Assembly (NCBI GenBank): GCA_004005435.1
Contig: RZWH01000010.1
Coordinates: 21,169 to 85,168, forward strand
Direction of reading: 5' to 3'
From: Rhodobacteraceae bacterium CCMM004
Lineage (GTDB): Bacteria; Pseudomonadota; Alphaproteobacteria; Rhodobacterales; Rhodobacteraceae
Length of the DNA: 64,000 bases
This document shows positions 8,892-17,137 of this stretch, piece by piece. The stretch's first letter is position 1, and every line of letters starts with the position of its first letter. A model generated the notes under the pieces. The model made no database searches. It was given only the letters and a program-made list of their open reading frames with translations, and was not told the DNA's origin. The position numbers and the translations under genes are program-made.

Positions 8892-9698
8892 TCAGCCCTT
8901 GGTCACGTCGGGGGCGTCCACCGCCTTCATCCCGACGACGTGATAGCCCGCGTCGACGTGGTGCACCTCGCCCGTGACCGCGCTGCCGAGGTCGGACAGG
9001 AGGTAGAGGGCGGATTTGCCCACCTCCTCCTGCGTGACGGTGCGGCGCAGGGGCGAGTTATACTCGTTCCACTTCATGATGTAGCGGAAATCGCCGATGC
9101 CCGAGGCCGCCAGCGTCTTGATCGTGCCGGCCGAAATGGCGTTGACGCGGATGCCGTCCTTGCCCAGATCCTCGGCCAGATAGCGCACGCTCGCCTCCAG
9201 CGCCGCCTTGGCCACGCCCATCACGTTATAGTGCGGCATGACCTTTTCGGCGCCGTAATAAGTCAGGGTCAGGGCGCTGCCGCCCGCGGTCATCAGGGGC
9301 GCCGCGCGCTGCATCACCGCGGTGAAGGAATAGACCGAGATGTCCATCGACGTCAGGAAGTTCTGGCGGCTGGTGTCCACGTAGCGGCCGCGCAGTTCGG
9401 ACTTGTCCGAGAACCCAATGGCATGAACGACGAAGTCGAGCCGCCCCCACCGCTCCTTCAGCGTGGCGAAGAGCGTGTCGAGGCTGTCGGAATCGGCCAC
9501 GTCGCAGGGCACGACAAAGTCCGACCCGACGCTGGCCGCCAGTGGCTGGACCCGTTTCAAGAGCGCATCGCCCTGATACGAAAAGGCCAGATCGGCGCCC
9601 GCGTCGGCGCAGGCGCGCGCGATGCCCCAGGCGATGGACTTGTCGTTGGCCAGCCCCATGATGAGGCCGCGCTTGCCGTCCATGAGTTGAGTTGACAT
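8892..9698 (-). CDS. fabI: Enoyl-[acyl-carrier-protein] reductase (NADH)
   Basis: 268 residues from the ATG at 9698. It reduces trans-2-enoyl-ACP in the last step of each fatty-acid elongation cycle. The classical FabI features are visible: N-terminal GKRGLIMGLANDKSIAWGIA nucleotide-binding segment, HAIGFSDK, the catalytic Tyr in TLTYYGAEKVMPHYNVMG with Lys in VAKAALE, and VNAISAGTIKTLA. It is divergent from pdxH, with 90 bp between, and leads the fabI-lysE operon. Confidence 0.95.
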   Translation of the reverse strand: MSTQLMDGKRGLIMGLANDKSIAWGIARACADAGADLAFSYQGDALLKRVQPLAASVGSDFVVPCDVADSDSLDTLFATLKERWGRLDFVVHAIGFSDKSELRGRYVDTSRQNFLTSMDISVYSFTAVMQRAAPLMTAGGSALTLTYYGAEKVMPHYNVMGVAKAALEASVRYLAEDLGKDGIRVNAISAGTIKTLAASGIGDFRYIMKWNEYNSPLRRTVTQEEVGKSALYLLSDLGSAVTGEVHHVDAGYHVVGMKAVDAPDVTKG

Positions 9699-9788
9699 GC
9701 GCCGCCCTCGCCCCTTTTGTCGCCGTGTCACAGGCTTTAGGCGATTGTCCCCAGGCCTTCAAGGGCGGGGCAGGGAAGGGAAAAGACG

Positions 9789-10388
9789 ATGACTTCCAGC
9801 ATTTTTGACGCTACAGATCCGTTTGCGCTCACACGGACGTGGATGGAGGACGCCGCCAAGAGCGAGCCCAACGATGCCAACGCCATGGCCCTGGCGACGG
9901 TCGATGCCGAAGGACTGCCCAATGTGCGGATCGTCCTGATCAAAGATATCGAGGACGACGCCTTCGTGTTCTACACAAATTTCGAGAGCGCCAAGGGGCG
10001 CGAGTTGGACGCCAACGGCAAGGCGGCGCTGGTGGTGCATTGGAAAACGACGCGTCGCCAAGTGCGCGTGCGCGGCACGGTCACGCGCGAGGACGGCGCC
10101 GTCGCAGACGCCTACTATGCCTCCCGTCCGCTGGACAGCCGGCTGGGCGCGTGGGCGTCGCGCCAGTCCGAACCGTTGGACAGCCGCGAGACGCTGATCG
10201 ACCGGGTGGAGGCGGCACGGGCCGAGCACGGCACCGATCCGGCACGTCCGCCGTTCTGGGGCGGCTACCGGATCCGGCCCGAGAGCTTTGAGTTCTGGTC
10301 CGACGGGGCCTATCGTTTGCACGACCGCGAAGTGTGGCGGCGCGATCCCGCCACGGGGGGATGGACCGCGCAAAGATTATATCCGTGA
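9789..10388 (+). CDS. pdxH: Pyridoxine/pyridoxamine 5'-phosphate oxidase
   Basis: 199 residues. It is the FMN-dependent oxidase that makes pyridoxal 5'-phosphate. Recognisable parts are [42 protein letters not shown], the RQVRVRGTV strand and the C-terminal [17 protein letters not shown] with WTAQRLYP. The ATG at 9789 has GGGAAGGGAAAAG upstream. It is followed after 13 bp by the cold-shock protein gene. Confidence 0.95.
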   Translation: MTSSIFDATDPFALTRTWMEDAAKSEPNDANAMALATVDAEGLPNVRIVLIKDIEDDAFVFYTNFESAKGRELDANGKAALVVHWKTTRRQVRVRGTVTREDGAVADAYYASRPLDSRLGAWASRQSEPLDSRETLIDRVEAARAEHGTDPARPPFWGGYRIRPESFEFWSDGAYRLHDREVWRRDPATGGWTAQRLYP

Positions 10389-10401
10389 CAGTGGACGCCC
10401 T

Positions 10402-11052
10402 ATGTCACAAGACTTAGAACGGGCGCGGGGGATGGGCGCGCGCGTTAACGAAGATGCGTGGACGGGAGCCGACCCCACGGGGGCCGCGTGCGGACCCGCG
10501 AAGGATTGGGTCGAGGTGACGGACATGGTGGACGATGACGAGGGCGGACAGATCGTTTCCGGCCGGGTCAAGTGGTTCGATGTGCACAAGGGATTTGGCT
10601 TTATCGTCGCCGAGGGCGGAGGGGCCGACATCCTGCTCCACGCCAACGTGCTGCGCAATTTCGGGCAGAGTTCCGTGGCGGACGGGGCGCGCATCGTCGT
10701 CGCGGTGCAGCAGACCGCGCGTGGCGCGCAGGCGTACGAAGTCCGCTCGATCGCGCCCCCAGACCCCGAGCCCGGTGACCCGGCGGATATCGACGACGAG
10801 GCCGCCCCGGCGCCAGAGGGCCCGCTCCTGCCTGCACGGGTCAAATGGTTCGACAAGGCCAAGGGATTTGGATTTGCAAACGTTTTCGGCCGCAGCGAAG
10901 ATGTGTTCGTGCATATCGAGGTCCTGCGCCGCTCCAGCCTGGCCGAGCTTCAGCCGGGCGAGGCGGTGGCGCTAAGGGTGACGGAAGGGGCACGCGGACG
11001 ATTGGCGACTCAGGTGGCAACATGGGAAAGCGCTCTGACCGACAAGGAGTGA
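10402..11052 (+). CDS. Two-domain cold-shock protein
   Basis: About 216 residues from the ATG at 10402; an in-frame ATG at 10525 would remove a poorly conserved N-terminus. It contains two complete cold-shock domains with RNP1-like motifs: GRVKWFDVHKGFGFI followed by DILLHANVL, and ARVKWFDKAKGFGFA followed by DVFVHIEVL. An acidic Pro-rich linker joins them. Twin-CSD proteins are typical of Alphaproteobacteria and bind single-stranded nucleic acid. Its 3' end overlaps the DUF192 gene by about 30 bp. Confidence 0.9.
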   Translation: MSQDLERARGMGARVNEDAWTGADPTGAACGPAKDWVEVTDMVDDDEGGQIVSGRVKWFDVHKGFGFIVAEGGGADILLHANVLRNFGQSSVADGARIVVAVQQTARGAQAYEVRSIAPPDPEPGDPADIDDEAAPAPEGPLLPARVKWFDKAKGFGFANVFGRSEDVFVHIEVLRRSSLAELQPGEAVALRVTEGARGRLATQVATWESALTDKE

Positions 11053-11513
11053 TCCTGGCGGTTCTGTTCGCGGCGCTTCTGCCCGGACTTGCGTCGGCGG
11101 CTTGCCGCGACGACCGCGTGGATCTGCGCGGGGACTGGGGCCAGGCGCGGTTCTCGGTCGAGCTGGCCGACGAGCCTCGGGAGCGAGCGCGCGGACTGAT
11201 GTTCCGCGAGAGCCTGCCGCGCGGGGCGGGGATGCTGTTCGTCTACGAGCTTCCCCAGCGCGCGACCTTCTGGATGGAGAACACGCTGATTCCGCTCGAC
11301 ATGATCTTTGTCGACGCGCGCGGTGTGGTCACCCGCGTCCACCCCGAGGCGCAGCCGCTGGACCGAACCACCATCGACGGCGGCGACGGGGTTTTGGCCG
11401 TGCTAGAGATCAACGGCGGCCTGGCCGCGGTCTATGGCATCGGGCCGGGCACGCACCTGCGCCATCCCGCCTTCGACGAGGGGCTGGCGGTCTGGCCGTG
11501 CCCGCCATCTTGA
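11022..11513 (+). CDS. DUF192 family secreted protein
   Basis: 163 residues from the ATG at 11022, which overlaps the end of the cold-shock gene in another frame. An N-terminal signal peptide (ILAVLFAALLPGLASAA, cleavage near residue 26) precedes the DUF192 domain with the hallmark ARGLMFRESLPRGAGMLFVY, FWMENTLIPLDMIFVD and VLEINGGLAAVYGI. The family is periplasmic and functionally unassigned. Confidence 0.88.
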   Translation: MGKRSDRQGVILAVLFAALLPGLASAACRDDRVDLRGDWGQARFSVELADEPRERARGLMFRESLPRGAGMLFVYELPQRATFWMENTLIPLDMIFVDARGVVTRVHPEAQPLDRTTIDGGDGVLAVLEINGGLAAVYGIGPGTHLRHPAFDEGLAVWPCPPS

Positions 11514-11554
11514 GCCTTTCCAACGCGGCCCCGCCAGGGTAGGACGGCGGCGGT

Positions 11555-11631
11555 CGGGGCGTGGCGCAGTCTGGTAGCGCACCTGTTTTGGGTACAGGGG
11601 GTCGTGAGTTCGAATCTCGCCGCCCCGACCA
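11555..11631 (+). tRNA. tRNA-Pro(TGG)
   Basis: A full 77-nt cloverleaf including an encoded CCA: acceptor CGGGGCG/CGCCCCG, anticodon stem CCTGT/ACAGG with loop TTTGGGT (anticodon TGG), and a TTCGAAT T-loop. It lies between the DUF192 and sulfatase genes. Confidence 0.97.
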
Positions 11632-11715
11632 GTCCCGGCCGCCACCGGACCGCCTGCCGGACACGTCCCCTGACCGCCAAGGACCCCGGCCCGCGACGAT
11701 GCCAAGGAGGGCGGC

Positions 11716-13365
11716 GTGAACATCCTCTTCGTCATGTACGATCAGCTCCGCCACGACTATCTGAGCTGCGCCGGACATCCGCATCTCGACACCCCGCACA
11801 TGGACCGCGTGGCGCGGATGGGGGTGCGGTTCAGCAACGCCTATGTGCAGTCGCCGATCTGCGGGGCCAGCCGCATGAGTTTCTACACCGGGCGCTACGT
11901 GTCGTCGCACGGCGCGGCCTGGAACGGCTTCCCGCTCCGCGTGGGCGAGCAGACCCTGGGCGACCACCTGCGCCGCCTCGACATGTCCTGCTGGCTGATC
12001 GGCAAGACCCACATGAGCGCCGACGCCGAGGGCATGGCGCGCCTGGGCCTCAGCGCCGACAGCGTCATCGGCGCGCGCCAGGCCGAATGCGGCTTCGACG
12101 CCTGGGTGCGTGACGACGGCCTCTGGGGCGAGGGGCCCGACGGCTTCTACGACCGGCGCCGCTCGCCTTACAACGAATACCTCAAATCCGCGGGCTATCC
12201 TTCGGACAACCCTTGGGCGCAGTTCGCCAATGCGGGCATCGACGCGCACGGCGACATCGCCTCGGGCTGGATGTTCGCCAACGCCGACCGCCCCGCCAAC
12301 ATCCGCGAAGAGGACAGCGAGACGCCTTGGCTGACCCGCCGCGCTCTCGACTTCCTCGATCAGGCCGAAGGGCGGTGGTGCGCGCATCTGAGCTATATCA
12401 AGCCGCACTGGCCCTACATCGTCCCCGCGCCCTATCACGCGCTCTACGGCCCCGAGACGGTGCCGGAGCCCACCCGACACGCGGTCGAGCGCGAGGATCC
12501 CCACCCCGTCTACGGCGCCTATATGGACAACAAGATCGCCGCGGCGTTCCAGCGCGCAGACGTCCGGGCCAAGGTCATTCCCGCCTACATGGGTCTGATC
12601 AAACAGTGCGACGACCAGTTGGGCGTCCTGCTCGACCGGCTGGAGGCCACGGGCCGCTTGGCCGACACGATGATCGTCCTGACCTCCGACCACGGCGACT
12701 ATCTGGGAGACCACTGGCTGGGCGAGAAGGATCTGTTCCACGACTCGTCGGTCAAGATCCCGCTGATCGTCTACGATCCGCGTCCCGAGGCGGACGGCAC
12801 CCGCGGCACCGTCTGCGACGCACTGGTCGAGTCCATCGACCTGGCACCCACCTTCGTTGAGGCTGCGGGCGGCTCGGTGCCGGACCATATCCTGGAGGGG
12901 CGGTCGCTGATCCCCTGGCTCCACGGCGCGGAGCCTGTGTGGCGCACGGCGGTGGTCTCCGAGTTCGACTATTCGGCCACGCCCCAGGCCGTCCGGCTGG
13001 GCCTCGCCCCCCGGGACTGCCGCCTCTTCATGGTCTTCGACGGGCGGCACAAGCTGATGCATGCCGAGGGCGGGATGCGCCCGATGCTGTTCGACCTGGC
13101 CGAGGATCCGCACGAGTTCCACGACCTGGCCAAGGGCCCCGGGGCAGGCGCCGAAACGGCGCGGCTCTACGAGATGCTGGCGGCGTGGGGGCGGCGGATG
13201 GCCCAGCGGGTGACCCGCTCGGACTCCGACATCGCCGGGATGCGCGGCCGCTCGGCCCGCCGCGGTATCCTACCGTTCCTCGTCGACGGCACCGAGGTGC
13301 CCGAAGAGCTCACCCGCGTCTACCGCGGCCGCGCGCCCGCCCGCTACACGCCCGAGGACCCGTAA
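11716..13365 (+). CDS. Sulfatase-superfamily hydrolase (phosphonate monoester hydrolase/sulfatase type)
   Basis: 549 residues of the alkaline phosphatase superfamily. The metal-binding N-terminus (FVMYDQLRHDYL) is followed by SPICGASRMSFYTGRY, where Cys in C-G-A-S-R is the expected formylglycine precursor. A second metal site is in VLTSDHGDYLGDHWLGEKD. Substrates could be sulfate, phosphate or phosphonate monoesters; the divergent CGASR core (instead of C-x-P-S-R) fits the phosphonate monoester hydrolase/arylsulfatase-like branch common in rhizobia and roseobacters. It has no signal peptide, so it is probably cytoplasmic. It is the last core gene before the tRNA-Arg integration hotspot. Confidence 0.85.
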   Translation: MNILFVMYDQLRHDYLSCAGHPHLDTPHMDRVARMGVRFSNAYVQSPICGASRMSFYTGRYVSSHGAAWNGFPLRVGEQTLGDHLRRLDMSCWLIGKTHMSADAEGMARLGLSADSVIGARQAECGFDAWVRDDGLWGEGPDGFYDRRRSPYNEYLKSAGYPSDNPWAQFANAGIDAHGDIASGWMFANADRPANIREEDSETPWLTRRALDFLDQAEGRWCAHLSYIKPHWPYIVPAPYHALYGPETVPEPTRHAVEREDPHPVYGAYMDNKIAAAFQRADVRAKVIPAYMGLIKQCDDQLGVLLDRLEATGRLADTMIVLTSDHGDYLGDHWLGEKDLFHDSSVKIPLIVYDPRPEADGTRGTVCDALVESIDLAPTFVEAAGGSVPDHILEGRSLIPWLHGAEPVWRTAVVSEFDYSATPQAVRLGLAPRDCRLFMVFDGRHKLMHAEGGMRPMLFDLAEDPHEFHDLAKGPGAGAETARLYEMLAAWGRRMAQRVTRSDSDIAGMRGRSARRGILPFLVDGTEVPEELTRVYRGRAPARYTPEDP

Positions 13366-13435
13366 CCGGCGCCCCCGCCGCGCTCCCGGGTTAGCTATTG
13401 CGACCCCCGAGCCCGCCCGCTATAGCGATCCCGCG

Positions 13436-13478
13436 GCACCCGTAGCTCAGTTGGATAGAGCGCTGCCCTCCGAAGGCG
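13436..13478 (+). pseudogene. Orphan 5' half of tRNA-Arg(CCG)
   Basis: Positions 13436-13478 match the 5' half of the intact tRNA-Arg at 13615 (acceptor strand, D-arm, anticodon stem with CTCCGAAGGC) with a few substitutions in the D-loop and anticodon stem (CTGCC instead of TCGCC). They then run into unrelated sequence, with no T-arm. This is best read as the host gene's 5' half, severed when an element recombined inside the anticodon arm. Confidence 0.8.
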
Positions 13479-13698
<220 letters not shown>

Positions 13699-13881
13699 TT
13701 AAAGAAACATACTTCTGTCGTATTTTTTGGTCTCCAAACTGCCTTTGGTGCACCATGAAGTAAATGACGGCTCAGCGGACAAAGCGACCCTCCATTGAGA
13801 ACTTCTGAACGTTTGCTTCATTGAGCTTGATGCGATGTGCCTAGGCCGAAACTAAGCATATGGAACTATGATTTACCTATC

Positions 13882-14775
13882 TCAGCCAAGTGTCTGCTTC
13901 AGCTTTTTTTCAATGAACTCCGTAAAAACATGCACTCTCTTGGAAACCAGCCGTCCAGGAGGCCTGACGGCCCAAATGCTCCATTCAGGTTCGATCGTGA
14001 ACTTCGGCAAAACGGCAATAAGCGCACCGCTCGACAAGTGGCCTAACACGTCCCATTTTGACTTCAACGCGATCCCAACGCCCGCAACAGCGGCCTCGGT
14101 GGCGGCTTCGCCATAGCTGGTCGCAAAATTACCTTCAGTTCGAATATTGATGCTCTTTCCCGTGGGCCCTTTTAGGCCCCAAGTGCGGTTCTCATTGAGC
14201 GCTATACAGTTGTGATCAGAAAGGTCTTCAGGACGTAACAGCGTTCCGCTTTGTTCAAGATAGTCTGGCGACGCAACTAGGATGCGTGGATTGTCCGCAA
14301 TTTTACGTGCCATGAGCGTCGATGGGGCAAGCTCACCTATCCTAAGTGCCAGATCAAAGCCATGTTGGACGATATCGAATTGGGTGTCGCTAAGTTCAAG
14401 GTTGATACGAACTTGCGGGTGATCAGTCAAAAATTCACCTATAAACGGTGCGATGTAGCGCCGTCCAAATGACGCTGATGCGGTAACGCGCAGCTCGCCC
14501 CGCAATGATGCATCGGCACCCTGCAAATCGATCATGGCGTCTTCGACATCACCAAGTATGCGTTTGGCATGATCCAAGAAGACCTCTCCATCCGAAGACA
14601 GAGACACCGAACGGGTCGTTCTGTTCAGAAGCTTGCAATCTAGTTGCGCCTCAAGCGCCTGAATGCGCTGCGAAGCTGTCGTAGCAGAGAACCCGAACTC
14701 CAACCCTGCCTTCGCGATGCCACCGAGAGCAGCCACGCGGACAAATAGTTCTAGGGTTTTAAGATCAAAGCTCAT
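13882..14775 (-). CDS. LysR-family transcriptional regulator
   Basis: 297 residues, full length. The N-terminal winged helix-turn-helix has the family pattern (KTLELFVRVAALGGIAKAGLEFGFSATTASQRIQALE), with an effector-binding domain after residue 90 (GELRVTASASFGRRYIAPFIGEF). It is divergent from the PEBP/oxidoreductase genes and likely regulates them from the roughly 300-bp region between. This subfamily is close to LysR proteins next to oxidoreductases. Its moderate GC content contrasts with the core genome. Confidence 0.9.
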   Translation of the reverse strand: MSFDLKTLELFVRVAALGGIAKAGLEFGFSATTASQRIQALEAQLDCKLLNRTTRSVSLSSDGEVFLDHAKRILGDVEDAMIDLQGADASLRGELRVTASASFGRRYIAPFIGEFLTDHPQVRINLELSDTQFDIVQHGFDLALRIGELAPSTLMARKIADNPRILVASPDYLEQSGTLLRPEDLSDHNCIALNENRTWGLKGPTGKSINIRTEGNFATSYGEAATEAAVAGVGIALKSKWDVLGHLSSGALIAVLPKFTIEPEWSIWAVRPPGRLVSKRVHVFTEFIEKKLKQTLG

Positions 14776-14894
14776 TGTCCCGAAATATCAAATAGTCACT
14801 GTGAAAGATAGTCAATTATCCTCAGAGGTCAGATTAGCTAAACCACCCCCAGTGAAGCGGCCAACCCCATCGGCCACATCAAGAAAGCAAGACA

Positions 14895-15068
14895 ATGGCA
14901 CAGATGACCCGAGCCCAAATCGATCAAGGAATGAAACAAGCTCGAATCGAGCGTGCAATCGCGTTTCAAACAGGCATCAAAGCCGTTCGAGCTGCAATCT
15001 CATCCATTGGTGGACGAGTAAGCGCAAAGATCACAACTGCAAAACGGTTCAAAAATTACCACACGTAA
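14895..15068 (+). CDS. Small basic protein (57 aa), DUF1127-like
   Basis: An open frame from the ATG at 14895 to the TAA at 15066 encodes MAQMTRAQIDQGMKQARIER and then an amphipathic basic helix (KAVRAAISSIGGRVSAKI). Short, helical, Arg/Lys-rich proteins of this type are common in Rhodobacteraceae and some have RNA-related roles. The match is by composition only. It lies just upstream of the PEBP gene and could be the first gene of that transcript. Confidence 0.45.
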   Translation: MAQMTRAQIDQGMKQARIERAIAFQTGIKAVRAAISSIGGRVSAKITTAKRFKNYHT

Positions 15069-15090
15069 ATCAACTCAAAGGACCAACACC

Positions 15091-15630
15091 ATGACACGCT
15101 CTTTTTCTTTTATTTCTGCACTCGCTGTTGCTGGAACATTCGGGACGGCCGCACTTGCGGACTTTGAACTCTCAAGCCCCGATGTAACCGACGGAGCCGC
15201 AATTAGCGCTGCACAGTTTGCCAATAGCTTTGGGTGCGAGGGGGATAACGCCGGGCCGACCTTGAACTGGTCGGGCGCCCCAGAGGGCACCCGGGGATAC
15301 GCCGTTACATTTTATGACAAAGATGCGCCGACCGGCAGCGGTTTTTGGCACTGGGTCGTAACTGATATTCCGGCCTCCGCGACCAGCATATCACCCAACT
15401 CAATTCCTGACGGCGCAGTGCAGGGCATTAACGATGCTGGCATTACTGGTTTTATCGGCCCTTGCCCACCGATCGGTCGTACGCACACCTATCAATACAC
15501 GGTGCATGCGCTGGACACAGATACGCTTGGCGCTCCTGAAGGTGCATCCGGCGCTTTGACAGGGTTTTTCCTGTTCCAGCACACGCTTGAGACGGCAACG
15601 CTGAACGTCATTGCAGGCCCGCGCCAGTAA
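15091..15630 (+). CDS. YbhB/YbcL-type PEBP family protein, secreted
   Basis: 179 residues with a cleavable signal peptide (SFISALAVAGTFGTAALA, cut near residue 22). The phosphatidylethanolamine-binding protein fold is marked by NAGPTLNWSGAPEGTRGYAV, FYDKDAPTGSGFWHWVV and GPCPPIGRTHTYQYTVHALD. Bacterial PEBP proteins bind small anionic ligands; the role is unclear. An oxidoreductase gene follows after 75 bp, suggesting a LysR-controlled unit. Confidence 0.88.
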   Translation: MTRSFSFISALAVAGTFGTAALADFELSSPDVTDGAAISAAQFANSFGCEGDNAGPTLNWSGAPEGTRGYAVTFYDKDAPTGSGFWHWVVTDIPASATSISPNSIPDGAVQGINDAGITGFIGPCPPIGRTHTYQYTVHALDTDTLGAPEGASGALTGFFLFQHTLETATLNVIAGPRQ

Positions 15631-15705
15631 GGGTCAGCGACACAAACTTCGGTCGCGAGGACTTCTTCCTCGTGACCGCCCAAAATCAAATATGGGGACA
15701 ACACG

Positions 15706-16716
15706 ATGAAAGCCGTAGGATTTACACAATACTTGCCCGTCGAAGACGCCAATGCTTTTCTGGACGTCGAGATAGACAAACCAACACCCACTGGCCACGA
15801 CATTCTGGTCAACGTCAAAGCCGTCGCGATCAACCCCGTAGATACGAAAGTTCGCGCACCCAAAGATAAGGTTGAAGAAACGCCGCGCGTGATCGGGTAT
15901 GACGCCTCCGGTGTTGTTGAGGCCGTTGGTCCCGATGTGACGATCTTTAAGCCCGGTGACGAGGTTTATTATGCAGGCGACATCACCCGCTCTGGTACGA
16001 ACCAAGAGTTTCATTTGGTCGATGCGCGCATTGTGGGGCGCAAGCCCAAGTCGCTGTCGCACGCTGAAGCCGCGGCCCTGCCGCTGACGACGATTACAGC
16101 CTATGAATCATTCTTTGATCGGTTGGGCATCGATCGTGATGGCGCAGATGCAGGCCAGTCGATATTTATCATCGGTGCCGGTGGTGGTGTTGGCTCGATT
16201 GGCATCCAACTTGCCAAGGCAGCTGGTCTGACAGTCATCGCAACGGCGTCCCGGCCAGAAACGTCAAATTGGGTCAAAGAACTTGGCGCAGACCATGTCG
16301 TTAATCACAGAGAAGACATGGTGGCACAGGTCCGCGAGTTGGGAATCCAGCACGTCGATCACATCGCGATCTTCAATGATATGCGCCATTGGGATGCTGC
16401 GGTTGAGCTGATCCGTCCTCAGGGTGGCATCGTGTCCATTGATGACACACACCATCCAATGCCTATGGATGGGATGAAGATGAAAGCAGCCAGCTTTCAT
16501 TGGGAACTGATGTTCGCACGCTCCATGCATCAGACGCCTGATATGATCGAGCAGCACAACTTGTTGTCCTATGTGGCAGATGAGATTGATGCCGGACGCA
16601 TAAAGACAACGGTGTCCGAAGTGATGTCCCCGATTAACGCGGCCAACATGCGCGAGGCGCACAGGCTGGTCGAAACCGGTCAGGCCAAAGGCAAGATCGT
16701 CGTCGAAGGGTTCTAG
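15706..16716 (+). CDS. Zinc-type alcohol dehydrogenase / quinone oxidoreductase family protein
   Basis: 336 residues of the medium-chain dehydrogenase/reductase superfamily. GroES-like N-terminus (GHDILVNVKAVAINPVDTKVR), VIGYDASGVVEAVG, then the NAD(P) Rossmann motif in FIIGAGGGVGSIGIQLAKAAG. The structural and catalytic zinc cysteines are absent, so it is likely a zinc-free, NADPH-linked quinone-reductase-like enzyme despite the family name. It is cotranscribed with the PEBP gene and precedes the broken NIPSNAP gene. Confidence 0.88.
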   Translation: MKAVGFTQYLPVEDANAFLDVEIDKPTPTGHDILVNVKAVAINPVDTKVRAPKDKVEETPRVIGYDASGVVEAVGPDVTIFKPGDEVYYAGDITRSGTNQEFHLVDARIVGRKPKSLSHAEAAALPLTTITAYESFFDRLGIDRDGADAGQSIFIIGAGGGVGSIGIQLAKAAGLTVIATASRPETSNWVKELGADHVVNHREDMVAQVRELGIQHVDHIAIFNDMRHWDAAVELIRPQGGIVSIDDTHHPMPMDGMKMKAASFHWELMFARSMHQTPDMIEQHNLLSYVADEIDAGRIKTTVSEVMSPINAANMREAHRLVETGQAKGKIVVEGF

Positions 16717-16790
16717 ACATCAGACCAATCCAACCCCGGCGGGTTTTCCCCAACGCGCCGGGGCAATCAACTCCAGCAAAGGAGGAAATG

Positions 16791-17114
16791 ATGGCGTTCT
16801 ACGAACTCAGACAATACCAGATCAAACCCGACAAAATGGCCGCTTGGTTCGATTTGGTGGAAGGCGAGGTGATCCCCTTCATCGTTTCCAAAGGCATGGT
16901 CATGATGGCCAGCTTTCAAGGTGAAACAGATGAAGGCGTCTAAATCTGGATCCGTAGATTTGAGAATGACGACCATTGCGCAGCACTCTATGAAGCGATC
17001 TACGAAAGCGATCACTGGAAAACCGTTCTGCCCCCAAAAATCGGCGCCTTGCTCAATCGAGACGCCGCAATCCTCCAACGCATTGTGCCGAAACGCTTGT
17101 CGCCAATGCAATAA
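16791..17114 (+). pseudogene. NIPSNAP family protein, interrupted by an in-frame TAA
   Basis: AAAGGAGGAA precedes the start (ATG at 16791; the adjacent ATG at 16788 is possible). The frame reads MAFYELRQYQIKPDKMAAWF, a NIPSNAP-type beginning, up to TAA at 16941-16943. It resumes in the same frame as IWIRRFENDDHCAALYEAIY to a stop at 17112. Family members read Y-x-W-x-R at this place, so TAT/TAC to TAA is the likely change. No frameshift is needed, so the gene is recently inactivated or makes a 50-residue fragment. Confidence 0.75.
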
Positions 17115-17137
17115 GTGCACATGAAGGGGCAAAATCC